A DNA stretch of 35,535 nt, taken from an uncultured Clostridia bacterium (GTDB lineage Bacteria; Bacillota; Clostridia; Oscillospirales; Ruminococcaceae). The DNA lies in assembly GCA_947628405.1 (NCBI GenBank), contig CANQZR010000008.1:1-35535 (forward strand), read 5' to 3'. A model generated the notes under the pieces. The model saw nothing but the letters and a program-made list of their open reading frames with translations. It made no database searches and was not told the origin of the DNA. This document shows positions 34,268-35,535 of this stretch, piece by piece (within the stretch, counting starts at the first letter, position 1; each line of letters opens with the position of its first letter). Position numbers and translations under genes: made by a program.

Positions 34268-34376
34268 GATAAGGCAATGCCGCAGCAAAAGGTTTATCAT
34301 TCAGTGTTGAGATTTGAGAGTTAAGAGTTGATATATTATAAAAATGCAAAAAATCACCCTATTGTTATGACATAGC

Positions 34377-34418
34377 CTAAAAATAAAAATCCTGCAAACG
34401 CATTGATACGTTTGCAGG
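34377..34418 (-). terminator. Intrinsic terminator of tRNA-Thr
   Basis: CCTGCAAACG/CGTTTGCAGG form a perfect 10-bp stem with an 8-base loop, followed on the minus strand by ATTTTTATTTTTAG. It begins 6 bases after the tRNA CCA end. Confidence 0.92.
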
Positions 34419-34423
34419 ATATA

Positions 34424-34499
34424 TGGAGCTATCTATCGGATTTGAACCGACGACCTCATCCTTACCAAGGATGTGCTCTACCAACTGAGCTAAGATAGC
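34424..34499 (-). tRNA. tRNA-Thr (anticodon GGT)
   Basis: The minus strand gives a full cloverleaf: acceptor GCTATCT/AGATAGC, D arm GCTCAGTTGGTAGAGC, anticodon stem CATCC/GGATG with loop TTGGTAA (anticodon GGT, reading ACC and ACT), variable AGGTC, T arm GTCGG-TTCAAAT-CCGAT, discriminator T and an encoded CCA. Length is 76 bases. It has its own consensus promoter and terminator. Confidence 0.97.
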
Positions 34500-34514
34500 A
34501 CCCAACAATTTAAT

Positions 34515-34543
34515 ATTATATATTATTTTATTCTCCTTGTCAA
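34515..34543 (-). promoter_or_regulatory. Consensus SigA promoter of tRNA-Thr
   Basis: On the minus strand both elements are perfect: TTGACA (34538-34543), 17-base spacer, TATAAT (34515-34520), 15 bases before the tRNA. Confidence 0.93.
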
Positions 34544-34560
34544 GACTTTTTTGAAATTTT

Positions 34561-34588
34561 TTATAAAAATGAATAAATCGGCACAAAT
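34561..34588 (+). promoter_or_regulatory. Weak candidate SigF promoter of spoIIR
   Basis: TTATA, 14 bases, then GGCACAAAT resembles the forespore SigF pattern (GTATA, spacer, GGnnAnAAT). In Bacillus spoIIR is a SigF gene. The match is partial, so this is only a candidate. Confidence 0.3.
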
Positions 34589-34633
34589 CATTCCATAATT
34601 TTCCTAAGAAAATTGAAAGGAATGGCATTGTGT

Positions 34634-35266
34634 ATGAAAAATAAAAGCCGTATAACAGAACTTTCTCTTATCATCGGAATGGCTGCAGCCGTGTTCTGTG
34701 CAGGATTTTGCGATTTTGCAGATGAATACCGCAATATCACCGAAACTGTTTTCAGACTGCATATACCGGCAAATTCGGACAGTCCGGAGGATCAGGAACT
34801 TAAACTAAAGGTCCGTGATGCGGTCCTGAATGAAACTGCGGATATTTTTAAGGACAGCCGATCTGCCGAGGACGCAGCCGCAGCCGCTGAAGAAAACCTT
34901 GCCCGTATACAGGAGATCGCCGAAAGAACGCTCCGTGAGAACAACTGCTTCCTGCCGGTAAAATGCGAAGTTACCGAAATGATCTTTGACGACAGGGTGT
35001 ATGATTCCATAACCATGCCGGCAGGAAGATATTCTGCCTTGAGGATATCTATAGGCAGCGGAAAAGGAAAAAACTGGTGGTGCGTTATGTTTCCGCCGCT
35101 TTGCCTTCCTGCCGTTGCGGATATAGACGACGCCCTTAACGAGTGTGACGGCGTTTTTACCGAAGAAGAGCTTGATATCCTGCACGATCCGGGGAATTAT
35201 GAATGCAAATTTTACTTTCTTGAGCTTTTCCGCAGGCTGAAAAACGGCAGCAGTGAAGCCGAATAG
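34634..35266 (+). CDS. spoIIR: Stage II sporulation protein R
   Basis: SpoIIR is made in the forespore, secreted into the space between the two membranes and triggers SpoIIGA to process pro-SigE in the mother cell. The 210-residue protein has an N-terminal signal/anchor (ELSLIIGMAAAVFCAGFCDFA) and then the family core RLHIPANSDSPEDQELKLKVRDAVL. KGKNWWCVMFPPLCLPA is the conserved C-terminal part. Start choice is uncertain: AAAGGA is 12 bases before the ATG at 34634 and 6 bases before an in-frame TTG at 34628; the track's TTG at 34613 lies before it. The gene diverges from tRNA-Thr. Confidence 0.93.
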   Translation: MKNKSRITELSLIIGMAAAVFCAGFCDFADEYRNITETVFRLHIPANSDSPEDQELKLKVRDAVLNETADIFKDSRSAEDAAAAAEENLARIQEIAERTLRENNCFLPVKCEVTEMIFDDRVYDSITMPAGRYSALRISIGSGKGKNWWCVMFPPLCLPAVADIDDALNECDGVFTEEELDILHDPGNYECKFYFLELFRRLKNGSSEAE

Positions 35267-35364
35267 TGATATTATAAAAATAATAGGGCTTTTGCTGCAA
35301 CGAAATTATTATAATTCACTAAAAAAATATGCGTTTTTTTGTGTACTAATTTTTTAAAATTCCC

Positions 35365-35393
35365 TTGTGAATTGCTGAAATTTGTGATATAAT
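35365..35393 (+). promoter_or_regulatory. SigA-type promoter before the last, partial gene
   Basis: TTGTGA (35365-35370), 17-base spacer and a perfect TATAAT (35388-35393), leaving a leader of about 80 bases. Before it, from 35317 to 35343, CAC-A7/T7-GTG could form a weak A/T hairpin after spoIIR; it is a poor terminator. Confidence 0.7.
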
Positions 35394-35481
35394 TTTTATG
35401 TATCCGAAGTGTATAGGCGATAATTGACATATTTTGTCCTTTCACACGGAGAAGATTTTCTGATAGTTGGAGGTATTCACA

Positions 35482-35535
35482 ATGGAAGGAACCGGATTTC
35501 TTAAAACGGTAAGAGTCGGAGGATTTGACAAAAAA
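35482..35535 (+). CDS. Partial gene, N-terminus only; possible DivIVA-like coiled-coil protein
   Basis: Eighteen codons are visible, MEGTGFLKTVRVGGFDKK, and the gene runs off the window. TTGGAGG lies about 8 bases before the ATG, and a promoter stands about 90 bases upstream, so it is a real start. The pattern K-T/V-V-x-x-GGFDK is one I associate with DivIVA-domain-like cell-division proteins of this group of Clostridia. With so few residues the family is only a guess. Confidence 0.55.
   Translation, partial: MEGTGFLKTVRVGGFDKK

Noticed and set aside
34297-34330. Short repeated GAGTTGA/GAGTTAA units as a tandem-repeat or CRISPR element
   Set aside because: There are only about four degenerate units over some 30 bases, with no spacers or conserved repeat.
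34377-34628. Minus-strand ORF containing LAQLVEHILGKDEVVGSNPIDSS
   Set aside because: It is the translation of the tRNA-Thr gene and its flanks, a well-known false ORF type.

Overview
The window looks like a chromosomal piece of a low-to-moderate GC, spore-forming Clostridia member, most likely Oscillospiraceae/Ruminococcaceae. This rests on the order topA-trmFO and plsX-rnc-radical SAM-smc-ftsY, a spoIIR gene, strong Gram-positive Shine-Dalgarno sites, AT-rich intergenic DNA with SigA-type promoters, and no outer-membrane genes. The genus is inferred from style and gene order only. No phage, insertion sequence, CRISPR array or integron was seen.

Region 1 (1-17812, plus strand) is a long housekeeping run with many touching or overlapping genes: the 3' end of topA, trmFO, plsX, rnc, a radical SAM gene, smc, a small cysteine-rich unknown, an SDR epimerase broken by an in-frame TGA, a 54-residue orphan, ftsY with an unusual acidic C-terminal tail, an inosine/xanthosine triphosphatase, polA, two small membrane proteins, a GNAT, a histidine phosphatase, a dus gene and a rimI-like acetyltransferase. 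A bidirectional hairpin terminator (17812-17850) closes it against the next, convergent block.

Region 2 (17874-22540, minus strand) is a complete Bce-type peptide-sensing and detoxification module: response regulator, intramembrane-sensing kinase, ABC ATPase and large FtsX-type permease. Between kinase and ATPase lies TTACAATTTTGTAA, which fits the published BceR-like operator TNACA-N4-TGTAA, so the local regulator probably switches on the local transporter.

Region 3 (22545-26170, minus strand) is a ferrous-iron cluster: a DUF2325 gene, two feoA paralogues, feoB and a FeoB-associated cysteine-rich membrane protein. Five 16-bp palindromes of form GTTA-N8-TAAC (one with a first-base mismatch) lie in the intergenic spaces. 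Two of them sit immediately downstream of clear -35/-10 promoters. This looks like one metal regulon with DUF2325 as a member, and it is the most interesting regulatory signal in the window.

Region 4 (26265-28980, minus strand) is a polar amino-acid ABC importer (lipoprotein, permease, ATPase) with a good promoter, a hairpin after the lipoprotein gene and a strong terminator.

Region 5 (29105-34267, plus strand) is a MarR regulator with a palindrome over its own transcription start, a heterodimeric ABC exporter with one degenerate ATP site, and a cytidylate-kinase-like gene. Region 6 (34377-35535) holds tRNA-Thr(GGT) with a consensus promoter and terminator on the minus strand, spoIIR, and the first 18 codons of a gene that may encode a DivIVA-like coiled-coil protein. 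By eye, regions 4 and 5 are richer in GC than the stretch from polA to the Bce module.

I see no convincingly new multi-gene system. The best leads are the Feo/DUF2325 operator set, the inverted FtsY architecture and the nonsense codon in the epimerase.
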